A DNA stretch of 64,000 nucleotides from an uncultured Clostridia bacterium (GCA_944388035.1 CALXHF010000008.1:1-64000); one strand, 5' to 3'; counted from the stretch's first letter, positions 27,166-36,333 are shown. The notes: a model not told the origin generated them from the sequence alone. Made by a program: numbers and translations.

Positions 27166-28653
27166 TTATCTATCTAATGTTAATGTATTACTTTGTAAAT
27201 TTAGTTCATTTAATATATCAATTGCTTGTTTTTTAGATATATTATACTCTTGCCAAGACATTGTAAATATTCTTAATGTGTTTCTTCGTCCTAACAAGTA
27301 ATTTTCTGCTCTTTCTTTTATGTTTTCATTTTCTACTTTTAATAATCTTGTTATTTGAGGAATAGCATCTGTTCCCAATTTTTGTAAATAATTTAAATCA
27401 AAATGTGTATCATCTTTATTTTCTAAATATCTATCAATGTTCTCCCTAGCTATAAAGTTGTTAATATTCATAAAATTTAATATTAAATACATAAAACACG
27501 TAATTACAATACTTGTTTTTACTAAATCAATCTTAGCTCCTAATAATTTTATTATTATTGGTATAGAAACTAACATTTCAGTAATTAATATAAATTGCAC
27601 AAATATTCTTAAATATGTATATCCATATGTTTCAATATATAAGCTCATCCTATAAAATGCTGATATTATTATTATAATTGTAAATACCATTATTAACAAG
27701 CTCATTATTTTATTATATATTTTTTGACCGTTTGTTTTTTCTTGTTTATTTACATTTGCAATTATAAGTATTACAAAATTTATAAATGAAACAAACATTA
27801 GTTGGAAAAAGCCTTGTCTTGCATAACTTGCATAATCAAAGTTTAAATTATTACTTGTATGCATAAATAAATTTGATATTTGTATAAAACTAAATATTAA
27901 ATAAATAATATTTAATATAGTAAGTATCATATTTATTGTTAAATTTTCAAATTTAATTTCTCTTTTTTTAATTTCTTCATCTTCTCCATTAAATAATGTA
28001 TCACTTTTAACTAGGTTTATGATAAAACCACCACATAGTAAAAATGTTATTAGTATAAAACTCATTCTTGATAGAAATTTTATTATACCTTCTCCTGTTA
28101 AAAGTTCTCCTATATTAATAAACACATCATCAAATATTCCTTGGAATATTTCGTCTGCCGACATTAATAATGCTAAAACTACTAATATTATAGGTAAAGA
28201 AATACATAATGCTTTTACTACTTTTTTTACTTTTTCTAAAGATTCATTTTCCTCCTTTTCTTTTTTTGTTTTAAAACAATCTAATAGATCACTTATATGT
28301 ACTAACATACCTAAAAATACATCTTTACATTTTCCTATAAATTTAGTTGTGGCTAATTTTTTCTTACAAGCATATACACACATTATTATTCCTAAAACTG
28401 TAATTACAACTGTATTTAAAATATTAAATAAGGTATTATTGAAAATAAAATATGTGCTACTTAGTAAAATAATTGGTATTGCTAGTATTAACGCTTTCTT
28501 ATTTTCTATTTTCTTGTTTTTATTTAAAATATATATTAAATATAATAAACAAGCAAACACAAATATAAATACAGAAATTCCTGGTTTTTTGTCCCAAAAC
28601 AATATTGATTGTACAATTGCTAAAATCCCACTAATTATAATAATACTTCCCAT
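27166..28653 (-). CDS. DUF4173 (DUF4153-like) polytopic membrane protein
   Basis: A 495-aa protein with about 11-12 hydrophobic segments and the DUF4173 hallmark YASYARQGFFQLMFVSFINFVILI. A soluble C-terminal tail follows (DDTHFDLNYLQKLGTDAIPQITRLL). The function of this family is unknown. It is the first gene of a five-gene minus-strand operon. GGAGGAAGAAT precedes the ATG. Confidence 0.8.
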   Translation of the reverse strand: MGSIIIISGILAIVQSILFWDKKPGISVFIFVFACLLYLIYILNKNKKIENKKALILAIPIILLSSTYFIFNNTLFNILNTVVITVLGIIMCVYACKKKLATTKFIGKCKDVFLGMLVHISDLLDCFKTKKEKEENESLEKVKKVVKALCISLPIILVVLALLMSADEIFQGIFDDVFINIGELLTGEGIIKFLSRMSFILITFLLCGGFIINLVKSDTLFNGEDEEIKKREIKFENLTINMILTILNIIYLIFSFIQISNLFMHTSNNLNFDYASYARQGFFQLMFVSFINFVILIIANVNKQEKTNGQKIYNKIMSLLIMVFTIIIIISAFYRMSLYIETYGYTYLRIFVQFILITEMLVSIPIIIKLLGAKIDLVKTSIVITCFMYLILNFMNINNFIARENIDRYLENKDDTHFDLNYLQKLGTDAIPQITRLLKVENENIKERAENYLLGRRNTLRIFTMSWQEYNISKKQAIDILNELNLQSNTLTLDR

Positions 28654-28678
28654 ATTCTTCCTCCTTTAACTGTCAATA

Positions 28679-28707
28679 AGTATATTATATCTTTTATTAT
28701 TTGTCAA
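28679..28707 (-). promoter_or_regulatory. Promoter of the DUF4173 operon
   Basis: Minus strand TTGACA (28702-28707), 17-base spacer, TATACT (28679-28684). Confidence 0.75.
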
Positions 28708-28747
28708 TACTTTTTTATCGTTTTTTAATAATTATTTATTGAAATAA

Positions 28748-28782
28748 AATAGTATATCTTTAATTTTCAAAGATATACTATT
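28748..28782 (-). terminator. Terminator after the Cys/Trp-tailed small ORF
   Basis: AATAGTATATCTTT / AAAGATATACTATT, 14-bp perfect stem with TTTATTTC on the minus strand. Confidence 0.8.
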
Positions 28783-28833
28783 TGTTTTAGCTTATATAAA
28801 ACTATAAGCTTTGACTTAAATTTTAGAGTCTCT

Positions 28834-29034
28834 CTACCAACAAATACATATACGCCATTTACCACAAAATATCGGATAAGTGTAATATCCTTTTTTAGCT
28901 AGTTCTTTCTTAATAAACTCAGAAATCTCTTCTTTATCTACGATAATTTCTTCTCCACCTTGCTTTCTTCTTTCGTGTATTTTCTTTAATATGTTTTTTA
29001 ATTCTTGTATTTGCCGTTCGTCGTTCTTCTCCAT
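28834..29034 (-). CDS. Small protein with Cys/Trp-rich C-terminal tail
   Basis: A 66-aa protein. The first ~48 residues are highly charged and helical (EKNDERQIQELKNILKKI...), and the last 18 switch abruptly to aromatic and Cys residues, GYYTYPIFCGKWRICICW. This leader-plus-tail layout resembles precursors of modified or signalling peptides, but no maturation gene is adjacent. AGGAGAC 6 bases before the ATG supports translation. It uses a CGG codon at position 7, rare in this window. A 48-codon ORF and a divergent XRE regulator (29483) lie upstream. Function unknown. Confidence 0.6.
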   Translation of the reverse strand: MEKNDERQIQELKNILKKIHERRKQGGEEIIVDKEEISEFIKKELAKKGYYTYPIFCGKWRICICW

Positions 29035-29096
29035 CTTAAGTCTCCTAAAATTGTGTTTTACAATATGAAAATATTATAGCACTTTTGTTAAATAAG

Positions 29097-29243
29097 TCAA
29101 TCATCTTTCTTTTTTTGTTTAACTTTTTTAGTCATTTTCTCTAATTCTAAATTAGATAATTCTTTTGCTGAACAATAATCTCCTTGACTAATACACGAAA
29201 CTATTAATTTTAAAAATTCCACATATTCTTCATCTCTTACCAT
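29097..29243 (-). CDS. Small protein (48 aa)
   Basis: An ORF of 48 codons starting MVRDEEYVEFLKLIVSCISQ and ending in a basic KKVKQKKKDD tail; AGAAGGT is 8 bases upstream. It lies 62 bases before the Cys/Trp-tailed gene on the same strand and is probably transcribed with it. No family recognised. The 240 bases upstream, shared with the divergent XRE gene, hold no further gene that I can support. Confidence 0.45.
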   Translation of the reverse strand: MVRDEEYVEFLKLIVSCISQGDYCSAKELSNLELEKMTKKVKQKKKDD

Positions 29244-29482
29244 TTAACATACCTTCTTTTCTTTCTTTGTATATTAACTCATATTCTTTTGTTTTTCTGG
29301 GTATAACTAATAGTGTACCTTTTCTATTTTGATACTATCATACGTAACATATAATTTCAAGCATTTATGAAAGTTTTTAGAAAATTTTTCCATATAATTT
29401 TCTCTCAGTATTAATGTGTTCATTAATTATGTTTAGCTTGTTATACTAAGAGTAGTATTTTTAAGGTTTTGGAGGTATTAAT

Positions 29483-29824
29483 ATGGACTCTTTTTCAAAA
29501 GCAGAAATCGATAAACATTTTGGTAAAATACTAAAAGCTTATAGAAAAAAAGCTAAAATCACTCAAGAAGAATTAGCAGAGAAATTAGGTATTTCTCTTA
29601 AATATATATCTAGAATTGAAAATGGTAATAATGGTGTAAAAACTCAAAATTTAATACAATATATGAATATTTTAGGAGTTCCACCAGATACTTTGTTTGG
29701 AGTTTTTATGACACACCCAAATATTAAAAAGGATATGGATTTTTATCAGAAAATAACAAGCCTTTCAGAAGAACAAAAAGAGTTTGTCTCTTCAATTATT
29801 GATTTGTTAAAAAATTTTAAATAA
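29483..29824 (+). CDS. XRE-family regulator
   Basis: A 113-aa protein with an N-terminal HTH (FGKILKAYRKKAKITQEELAEKLGISLKYISRIENGNNGVKTQNLIQYMNILGV) and a C-terminal helix (SLSEEQKEFVSSIIDLLKNF). This layout is common for regulators of adjacent small-peptide or efflux genes. GGAGG precedes the ATG at 29483. It diverges from two small ORFs on the minus strand. Confidence 0.82.
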   Translation: MDSFSKAEIDKHFGKILKAYRKKAKITQEELAEKLGISLKYISRIENGNNGVKTQNLIQYMNILGVPPDTLFGVFMTHPNIKKDMDFYQKITSLSEEQKEFVSSIIDLLKNFK

Positions 29825-29840
29825 ATTTTTCTTTCATTTG

Positions 29841-29881
29841 AAAATAGCGTATGAAATGTTCTCATTACCATACGCTATTTT
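29841..29881. terminator. Bidirectional terminator
   Basis: AAAATAGCGTATG / CATACGCTATTTT, 13-bp perfect stem between convergent genes. Confidence 0.85.
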
Positions 29882-29895
29882 GTTATTTTTTGTTT

Positions 29896-31299
29896 TTATT
29901 CTTCCCAAAAAGCTTTATAAGTTTTATATGCTGAATAAATATCAAATTTACTTGTTACTTCATATGGAGCGTGCATTGAAAGAACTGGTACTCCACAATC
30001 TATTACATCTGCACCTTTATTAGCTATAATATATGCGATTGTCCCTCCTCCGCCTACATCCACTTTTCCAAGTTCTGCTACTTGATATCTAATTTTATGT
30101 TTCTCTAAAATATTTCTTACCCAAGCTACATATTCGGCATTTGCATCAGAAGCACCTGATTTTCCTCTAGAACCAGTATATTTATTTAAGCTAATTCCCT
30201 TACCTATAAAACCTGCATTTGTTTTATCAGATACAGAAGCATATAGTGGGTCAAAACCAGCATCAACATCTGATGATAGCATTTTTGAGAAGCAAAATAC
30301 TTTGTCTAATAAATTTGGTTTATTTACTCCTAATTTATTTAAAATTTCTGATATAAAGAAATCAAACATATGTGATTCCATACCAGTATTCCCTATGCTT
30401 CCTATTTCTTCTTTATCTGATAAAATACATATAGCTGTATTTTTCACTTCTCTTAATTCCATCATTGCGTGTAGTGATGTATATGCACATACTTTATCAT
30501 CTTGCCCATATGCTGCAACCATACTACCATCTAGCCCTAGTGTTCTTGCTTTAAATGCTGGTACTAATTCTATTTCAGCACTTGTTAAATCTTCTTCTGT
30601 TATTCCATATTTTTCGTTTAAGATTTTTAATATATTTAATTTAACACCTTCTGGAACTTTTTTATCTCCATTTTTAAATGGAATACTTCCTATTAATAGA
30701 CTTAAGTTTTCACCATCAATTCCATTTTTTAATTTTTTCTCCATTTGTTCTTGTGCTAAATGTGGTAATAAATCTGTAATTGTAAATATTGGATCTTTTT
30801 CATCTTCACCTATATTTATATCTATTACTTCACCATTTGTTTTAACAATTACACCGTGCATACTAAGTGGTATTGTTGTCCATTGGTATTTTTTAATTCC
30901 ACCATAATAATGTGTTTTAAAATACGCTAACCCACCTTCTTCACATAATGGGTTTGGTTTTAAATCTAATCTTGGAGAATCTACGTGTGAACCTATAATA
31001 TGTAGTCCACTTTCTATAGAATTTTCTCCTATTATTGCAAGATACATACTTTTCTTTCTGTTTATAAAATATACCTTATCACCTGGTTTTAATGTTTCAA
31101 ATGTCATTATATCTCTATATCCGTTTTCATCTGCTAATTCTTTTGCATATTTTATAAATTCTCTCTCTGTTTTTGCTTTATTTAAAAATTCCATATAACT
31201 ATCAGATACTTCGTTTAGTTTATTACTTTCTTCTTCTGATAGATTTTCCCAACCTGTAGTTTCATCTCTAAATAGCTTTTTCTTTAATTCTTCTTCCAT
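29896..31299 (-). CDS. M18-family metalloaminopeptidase
   Basis: A 467-aa cytosolic aspartyl/leucyl aminopeptidase of family M18. Metal ligands appear in GSHVDSPRLDLKP, DKEEIGS and the C-terminal SMHAPYEVTSKFDIY; a QDDKVCAYTSL stretch carries the bridging Asp. These enzymes release N-terminal acidic or hydrophobic residues from peptides. Length and motif order are complete. AGGAGGAAGAT precedes the ATG. Divergent from the FAD oxidoreductase. Confidence 0.88.
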   Translation of the reverse strand: MEEELKKKLFRDETTGWENLSEEESNKLNEVSDSYMEFLNKAKTEREFIKYAKELADENGYRDIMTFETLKPGDKVYFINRKKSMYLAIIGENSIESGLHIIGSHVDSPRLDLKPNPLCEEGGLAYFKTHYYGGIKKYQWTTIPLSMHGVIVKTNGEVIDINIGEDEKDPIFTITDLLPHLAQEQMEKKLKNGIDGENLSLLIGSIPFKNGDKKVPEGVKLNILKILNEKYGITEEDLTSAEIELVPAFKARTLGLDGSMVAAYGQDDKVCAYTSLHAMMELREVKNTAICILSDKEEIGSIGNTGMESHMFDFFISEILNKLGVNKPNLLDKVFCFSKMLSSDVDAGFDPLYASVSDKTNAGFIGKGISLNKYTGSRGKSGASDANAEYVAWVRNILEKHKIRYQVAELGKVDVGGGGTIAYIIANKGADVIDCGVPVLSMHAPYEVTSKFDIYSAYKTYKAFWEE

Positions 31300-31415
31300 A
31301 ATCTTCCTCCTTGTTTTTTATTTTCTACATTAGTATATCACTATTATTAATATTTTTCCAGAAAAATTGTTATTTATTCAAAAAAAGTGGTTATACTATT
31401 TTTGAGGTGAGTTTT

Positions 31416-32924
31416 ATGAGTTCTTTATGGCTTTCTTATAAAAATCTTTTTGATAATATTAATATTAAAAATAAATTAGATGATAATCTAGAAACTGATA
31501 TATGTATAATTGGTGCTGGTATTTTTGGTATTACTTGTGGATATTATTTATCTAAACTAGGCTTTAAAGTAACTATTTTAGAAAAAGATTTTATTTCCTC
31601 TAAAACAACAGGTCATACTACAGCAAAAATAACAAGTCAGCACGGTTTATTTTATGATTATTTAGCTAATTCTTATAGTAGTGCTTTTGCTAAAGATTAT
31701 TTAGATGTAAATGAAATGGCTATTAGAAATATAAAAAATATTATTGATAATGAAAATATTAATTGTGATTTTGAATATCAAAATTCTTTTGTATATACTA
31801 CTAAAACTGAAGAAATTGATATTATAAAAAAAGAATATAATACTCTTATAGATTTAGGTTACAAACCAGAACTTGTAACAAAAACAGGCCTTCCTTTTCC
31901 AATTAAGATAGCACTTTGTTTTAAAAACCAAGCACAGTTTAACCCCGTAAAATACTTAGCTTTTTTAAGTAAATCTATTCTAGATAATGGTGGAGAAATT
32001 TACGAAAATACTACTGCTAAAGATTTAAAATCAGATTTTGATAATTTAGTTACTTATACTGATAATAATTATATAAAATCAAAATATGTAATAATTGCTA
32101 CACATTATCCTTTTATAAATTTTCCTGGTTTTTATTTTGCAAAAATGTATCAGTCTACTTCCTATATAATTGGTGTTGATACTAAAAATGCTTTATTTAA
32201 TGGTATGTATATCTCAGCAAAAGATCCTATTTATTCTTTTAGAACTGCTAAATTTAATAATAAAGATATTCTTTTAATTGGTGGCGGAGACCATAGAACT
32301 GGTAAACCTAGCTCATATAATGATACTTATGGAAAGTTAGAAACTACTGCTAAAAAATATTATCCAGATTGTGAGGTTTTGTTTAGGTGGAATACTAGAG
32401 ATTGCATTTCTTTAGATAAACTTCCTTATATTGGAACATTTGCTCCTAATATGCCTAATGTTTTTGTTGGTACTGGTTTTAAAAAATGGGGTATGACTTT
32501 ATCTAATGTTGCAAGTAATATTGTTGTTGATAAAATTATTGGAAAACATAACAAATACGAGTATTTATTTAAGTCTTCTAGATTAAAACCTATTAAAAAT
32601 TATGATGAGTTTAAAAATATGATTGTAGAGTCTAGTAATTCTCTTTTATTTAATAAACTTAAAAGACCTAATATGGACTTTTCTGAAATTAAAAATGATT
32701 CTGGTAGTATTATTGAAATTAATGGTGAAAAGGTTGGTATTTATAAAGATAAAAATGGTAAAATTTTTGCTGTAAAGCCTATTTGCACACATCTTGGTTG
32801 TCTTCTTTCTTGGAACGATATTGATAAAACTTGGGACTGCCCTTGCCATGGTTCTAGATTTAATTTTGACGGTAAAAATTTATATGACCCTGCTTTTAAA
32901 GATTTAAGTCGTTATAATTTTTAA
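31416..32924 (+). CDS. FAD-dependent oxidoreductase with C-terminal Rieske domain
   Basis: A 502-aa protein. The N-terminal FAD-binding Rossmann motif is IIGAGIFGITCGYYLSKLGFKVTILEKD, of the D-amino-acid/glycine oxidase (DAO) fold. The C-terminal ~90 residues form a Rieske [2Fe-2S] domain with CTHLGC...CPCHGSRF, where two Cys and two His bind the cluster. Such DAO-Rieske fusions (YhfW-like) occur widely in Firmicutes, but their substrate is not established. GAGGTGAG upstream of 31416 marks the start; the frame is open further upstream without a ribosome-binding site. Confidence 0.88.
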   Translation: MSSLWLSYKNLFDNINIKNKLDDNLETDICIIGAGIFGITCGYYLSKLGFKVTILEKDFISSKTTGHTTAKITSQHGLFYDYLANSYSSAFAKDYLDVNEMAIRNIKNIIDNENINCDFEYQNSFVYTTKTEEIDIIKKEYNTLIDLGYKPELVTKTGLPFPIKIALCFKNQAQFNPVKYLAFLSKSILDNGGEIYENTTAKDLKSDFDNLVTYTDNNYIKSKYVIIATHYPFINFPGFYFAKMYQSTSYIIGVDTKNALFNGMYISAKDPIYSFRTAKFNNKDILLIGGGDHRTGKPSSYNDTYGKLETTAKKYYPDCEVLFRWNTRDCISLDKLPYIGTFAPNMPNVFVGTGFKKWGMTLSNVASNIVVDKIIGKHNKYEYLFKSSRLKPIKNYDEFKNMIVESSNSLLFNKLKRPNMDFSEIKNDSGSIIEINGEKVGIYKDKNGKIFAVKPICTHLGCLLSWNDIDKTWDCPCHGSRFNFDGKNLYDPAFKDLSRYNF

Positions 32925-33017
32925 ATTATTTGTTATTTTTGTTGACTTCTAGCTTTTTTTTTGCTACAATGCTTTTAGAATAAATCATATATTTATATAT
33001 TTATTTTTTGTTTATTG

Positions 33018-33051
33018 AACTAGATTTCTTCTAAAAAAGTAAATCTAGTTC
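33018..33051. terminator. Bidirectional terminator
   Basis: GAACTAGATTT / AAATCTAGTTC stem followed by TATTTTTAT. Confidence 0.8.
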
Positions 33052-33061
33052 TATTTTTATA

Positions 33062-33385
33062 TTAATTATTTTCTAGATTTCTAATTTTCTGTTTTAATTT
33101 ATTATCTAAATTAAATTCTTCAGATTTCTTTAATAAAGAACAACATATATTTAATAAAAATTTTCTATCAAGGTTATCTATTGGCTCTCTTTCTATTGCA
33201 TCTAATATCATCTTTTTATAATATTCATTTTTATTTATATAGCAATTATTTTTTGAACATTCTTCTTCATTTAAGGCTAAATACGTTTCACCAATATTTA
33301 TATTTTTCTTTTCTATAAATCTTAAGCATTTATCTTTTTTACTACATTTTCCATTAATGCAATAGCTAAAAGAATTGTCTAACAT
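33062..33385 (-). CDS. Cysteine-containing hypothetical protein
   Basis: A 107-aa protein with CINGKCSKKDKCLRF near the N-terminus and ECSKNNCY further on. The four-Cys spacing suggests a metal site and resembles DUF6078-type proteins, but I am not certain of the family. The C-terminal half is helical. AAAGGTGTG with proper spacing supports the ATG at 33385 over the GTG at 33394. Confidence 0.55.
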   Translation of the reverse strand: MLDNSFSYCINGKCSKKDKCLRFIEKKNINIGETYLALNEEECSKNNCYINKNEYYKKMILDAIEREPIDNLDRKFLLNICCSLLKKSEEFNLDNKLKQKIRNLENN

Positions 33386-33420
33386 TTTATTCACACCTTT
33401 TATAAAATCTTGAAAATTAT

Positions 33421-33449
33421 TTGACTTTTTCTATAAATCTGTGTATAAT
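33421..33449 (+). promoter_or_regulatory. Promoter of the antitoxin RNA
   Basis: TTGACT (33421-33426), 17-base spacer, TATAAT (33444-33449). Confidence 0.8.
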
Positions 33450-33455
33450 AATTAT

Positions 33456-33542
33456 AGGAAATGGAGAAACCACAAACGTGGTTCACATAATATAAATGTG
33501 TTGACACATCTAACTAGGGAAGTTTACAGATGTGTCTTTTTT
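33456..33542 (+). ncRNA. Putative type I antitoxin RNA
   Basis: An ~87-nt transcript is defined by a strong promoter and an intrinsic terminator (GACACATCT 33503-33511 / AGATGTGTC 33528-33536, then six T). Internal hairpins AACCAC-AAAC-GTGGTT and CACAT...ATGTG are visible. It has no ORF and points at the 3' end of a 40-codon hydrophobic toxin gene. AAACCACA in this RNA is complementary to TGTGGTTT in the toxin 5' leader. Layout and features match type I antitoxins such as RatA; assignment is by context. Confidence 0.65.
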
Positions 33543-33545
33543 GGT

Positions 33546-33668
33546 TTATTTGCTCTTACAAAGTAGTATTACAAGTGCTATTATTGAAGTAAGAGCTATG
33601 ATAGTTATTCCTATTAAAGAATAATATAATATGTATACTGTCGCAATTAATGTTTGTATTCCTACCAT
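33546..33668 (-). CDS. Small membrane toxin (type I toxin-antitoxin)
   Basis: A 40-aa protein starting MVGIQTLIATVYILYYSLIG, one transmembrane helix and a short basic end (CKSK). This is the holin-like toxin type (Hol_Tox/TxpA-like) that disturbs the membrane when over-expressed. The GGAGG ribosome-binding site lies in a hairpin, GCCTCC-AACAA-GGAGGTGAGGC, a control feature of these toxin mRNAs. A convergent small RNA ends 4 bases beyond the stop codon. Sequence, leader and arrangement agree well. Confidence 0.75.
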   Translation of the reverse strand: MVGIQTLIATVYILYYSLIGITIIALTSIIALVILLCKSK

Positions 33669-33670
33669 AC

Positions 33671-33692
33671 GCCTCACCTCCTTGTTGGAGGC
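33671..33692 (-). promoter_or_regulatory. Ribosome-binding-site sequestering hairpin
   Basis: CCTCC-AACAA-GGAGG immediately before the toxin ATG hides the Shine-Dalgarno sequence. Confidence 0.7.
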
Positions 33693-33729
33693 AAACCACA
33701 TCTGCTTATTCTCATTTCCTATGTTTATT

Positions 33730-33758
33730 ACTATACAACATTTTTAAACACAAAACAA
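33730..33758 (-). promoter_or_regulatory. Promoter of the toxin mRNA
   Basis: Minus strand TTGTTT (33753-33758), 17-base spacer, TATAGT (33730-33735). The leader then runs about 60 bases to the ATG. Confidence 0.6.
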
Positions 33759-33877
33759 GCGAACACGTAAAATTTTATTTATAAATATTATTTATAATAA
33801 TTATATTCAAAAAATTGTAGTGGACTATCGATTGTCTAAAGTCAATAGGCTTGCGAATGCTTTTATTTCAATTGCTA

Positions 33878-34096
33878 TTAAAAATATATCTCTTTTATTG
33901 AACTAATACTGTGAATTAACTGCTCATATTTTATATCTTTTGCATACTCATAAGAACACTGATATTTATTCCATTGTTCTTTTAAAAAATTATCATTTTG
34001 AATAGAATTTATAACATCTTTTACAATATTTTTATCATTTATTATATCAAAAGTTCCTCTATGTTTTGATGTTTCTTTTATTGTAAGGGTTAACAT
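33878..34096 (-). CDS. Hypothetical protein (72 aa)
   Basis: An ORF starting MLTLTIKETSKHRGTFDII with mixed helix-forming sequence and no recognisable motif. It lies head to head with the phosphotransferase gene at 34205 and close to the toxin-antitoxin locus, in a stretch that looks acquired. No strong ribosome-binding site is seen, so it may not be expressed. Confidence 0.35.
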   Translation of the reverse strand: MLTLTIKETSKHRGTFDIINDKNIVKDVINSIQNDNFLKEQWNKYQCSYEYAKDIKYEQLIHSISSIKEIYF

Positions 34097-34132
34097 TTTA
34101 CTATTAATATTTTTCTTATCTAAATTATAAAT

Positions 34133-34161
34133 TTGACACTATTTACATAAAATGGTATAAT
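34133..34161 (+). promoter_or_regulatory. Promoter of the APH gene
   Basis: TTGACA (34133-34138), 17-base spacer, TATAAT (34156-34161). Confidence 0.85.
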
Positions 34162-34204
34162 GACTATGTACTTTACATAATCACACTATTAAGGAGAAAG
34201 TAAC

Positions 34205-35101
34205 ATGGAGAATTATTTGGACTTAATTGAGGAATATTTTAGAAAAAAGAATAATTTGCTATGTTTCAACTCTTTTAGTAATGATGTAAGATTATTCAAA
34301 AATCACATTATAAAAACATTCAATAGTTTGGAGAGGTTAGAAAGATGTGTTGTAGGATTGCAAATTATGCATAATACATCAATAAATGTGCCAACAATAC
34401 AATTTGTTTGTCCAGAAAAGAACACAATAGTAGAAAGCTATATTGAAGGAATTTCATTAAATGAATATGCAACACATTTAACTCCAAAAAATCTGTATGA
34501 TATTGGTCAACTAATGGGTTCTTTCCATAATATTAATGTTAGCAGTTATGACAATGCGGCTTCTTGGAAACTTACTATCCTAACAGATATGATGCAAATT
34601 AGACAAAGTCTTGTACCTTATGAGGATGACTTTATCAGTAGCATCACCTTTGTAGAAAATGAATGTAGTGGTCTTTTCCAAGATTTGCATTTTACATATG
34701 TTCATGGAGATTTTAGACCAGCCAATATCATTTTAAGCCAACCTGAAGAGAAATATTATTTGATTGACTTTGAAAATTTTATGGTCGGAGATCCAACCTT
34801 GGATGTGTACAAGATGCTCAGCATTCTTAAATCTAATAATACTTACTGCTTTGAAGATGTTAAATCATTTTTAAATGGCTATTTAAGTATTAGAGCACTT
34901 CCATCTCAAATCGTTGATAAATGGATTTTTTACGATGTTTATTATTCATTAAGAAGTGTTCGACGGGCAATAAATGATAAGCATTTTAGGAATTCTGATG
35001 ATCAATATATCATGAATGCTGATATAAGTGCTCAAAGAAAAAATCCGCAAACACTTCTAATGGTAAATTGGTTGGAAAAATATGTGAATAATCTACATTA
35101 G
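34205..35101 (+). CDS. Aminoglycoside phosphotransferase (APH)-fold kinase
   Basis: A 298-aa protein of the APH/choline kinase fold. The Brenner motif is YVHGDFRPANIIL (catalytic Asp, metal-binding Asn) and the DFG-equivalent is LIDFENFMVGDPTLDVY. Some members inactivate aminoglycosides, others phosphorylate small metabolites; the substrate is unknown here. It has its own consensus promoter and AAGGAGAAAG. It uses a CGG codon (SVRRAIN, near 34964) and looks less AT-rich than its neighbours, so recent acquisition is likely. Confidence 0.75.
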   Translation: MENYLDLIEEYFRKKNNLLCFNSFSNDVRLFKNHIIKTFNSLERLERCVVGLQIMHNTSINVPTIQFVCPEKNTIVESYIEGISLNEYATHLTPKNLYDIGQLMGSFHNINVSSYDNAASWKLTILTDMMQIRQSLVPYEDDFISSITFVENECSGLFQDLHFTYVHGDFRPANIILSQPEEKYYLIDFENFMVGDPTLDVYKMLSILKSNNTYCFEDVKSFLNGYLSIRALPSQIVDKWIFYDVYYSLRSVRRAINDKHFRNSDDQYIMNADISAQRKNPQTLLMVNWLEKYVNNLH

Positions 35102-35197
35102 TGTGAGTGGGCAATGAAATATTTTCATTGCCCACTATGTATAAAAATAAAAACTACTTTTCACAATATAAAAATATCAAATAGAAAAGAGGTAAGT

Positions 35198-36286
35198 ATG
35201 ATATTAGATAATCAAGAAATTGTAAAGAATAATAATATGGGAGAAATAATCGGTAAAGGCTTAACGAATCCAGTAGTAAAATATTTTTGTACACAAGGTA
35301 AAAATAAAAGTTCTGATGAGATAAAAAAAATCCAAAGTGAATTCTCTAGATTTGTTGGCTTTTGCATATTATTTAGAAGTTCACTAGATATTGGAACTTA
35401 TATGTTATTAAGAAATAAAGATGAACAAATATACTTTCTTAAAAAGAAAATTGCAGAACAATTAGAGATTCCTGAAGAAGAAATTGAGAAAAAAAAAGAA
35501 GAAATAGTGCAGTATGCATATCTAAATTTTAAAAAACATGGATATGTATTTCATGCTGCAAATAGCTCATCGGTAAAAACAAAAATGTCTGTTGGCTTAA
35601 GTGATAATAATGCAAATGTTGAACAACAAAAAGAATTATTACATATTGAATCTATTTATAGAAAATATGCACCAAATAGTTTGTATAGTCCATTAGGTCA
35701 TGCAGCAGCAGATATACTAGATAATAAAACAGGTTGGTTCTTTGATGGGTTGCCAATACATTCTACAGGATATGCTAATTCTCCCCAATGGTTTAGTTAT
35801 TTATGTGGCAAAAGCTATGTTTATTTTGACAACATTCCAGAAGAACGAAGAAACGGTTATGCTAATAGAGATTTTGTAACTTCATTAGAAGTAATTATTT
35901 GGTTGATAAAAAGCAAAAAAATGTCATTAGAAGATAGCAAAGAAATATTATTGTTTTTTAAAAAATGTTGGAATGAATATAAAGACACAACACCTTGTTT
36001 AATATTTGTTCCAGTAGAAGAAGTTGGAGTAAATGATGAAATTAAACTTGAACAATATTTAAGTAATGATGGTATGGATTTATTATTTAATGATATTATT
36101 TCTGGGAAAGTAAATCCAGTAAAAAATTGTTGTTGTAAAAAATTAATTCCACCAGAAAAACTATCATATGTTGATCTATCTCCAATTCTTCCAAGATTTA
36201 AAATTAAAAGAACTATAGTAAAAAAGCCCGATCTTCTGAATAAATCAATTCAATTAAGAATTCAAGATGATGAAGAAGAAAGATAA
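35198..36286 (+). CDS. Unknown protein (362 aa)
   Basis: A soluble protein of 362 aa. Notable segments are HGYVFHAANSSSVKTKMSVGLS, which weakly recalls the FHxT/G start of ADP-ribosyltransferase-like folds, PLGHAAADIL, a CCCKK patch near residue 325 and a basic/acidic tail. I do not recognise the family. AGAGGTAAGT supports ATG 35198. It follows the APH gene on the same strand and precedes the MYG1-like gene by 47 bases. Confidence 0.55.
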   Translation: MILDNQEIVKNNNMGEIIGKGLTNPVVKYFCTQGKNKSSDEIKKIQSEFSRFVGFCILFRSSLDIGTYMLLRNKDEQIYFLKKKIAEQLEIPEEEIEKKKEEIVQYAYLNFKKHGYVFHAANSSSVKTKMSVGLSDNNANVEQQKELLHIESIYRKYAPNSLYSPLGHAAADILDNKTGWFFDGLPIHSTGYANSPQWFSYLCGKSYVYFDNIPEERRNGYANRDFVTSLEVIIWLIKSKKMSLEDSKEILLFFKKCWNEYKDTTPCLIFVPVEEVGVNDEIKLEQYLSNDGMDLLFNDIISGKVNPVKNCCCKKLIPPEKLSYVDLSPILPRFKIKRTIVKKPDLLNKSIQLRIQDDEEER

Positions 36287-36333
36287 ATTAACAACATAAC
36301 TTGATGAAATTTTAATACAATTGTATAATTAAT

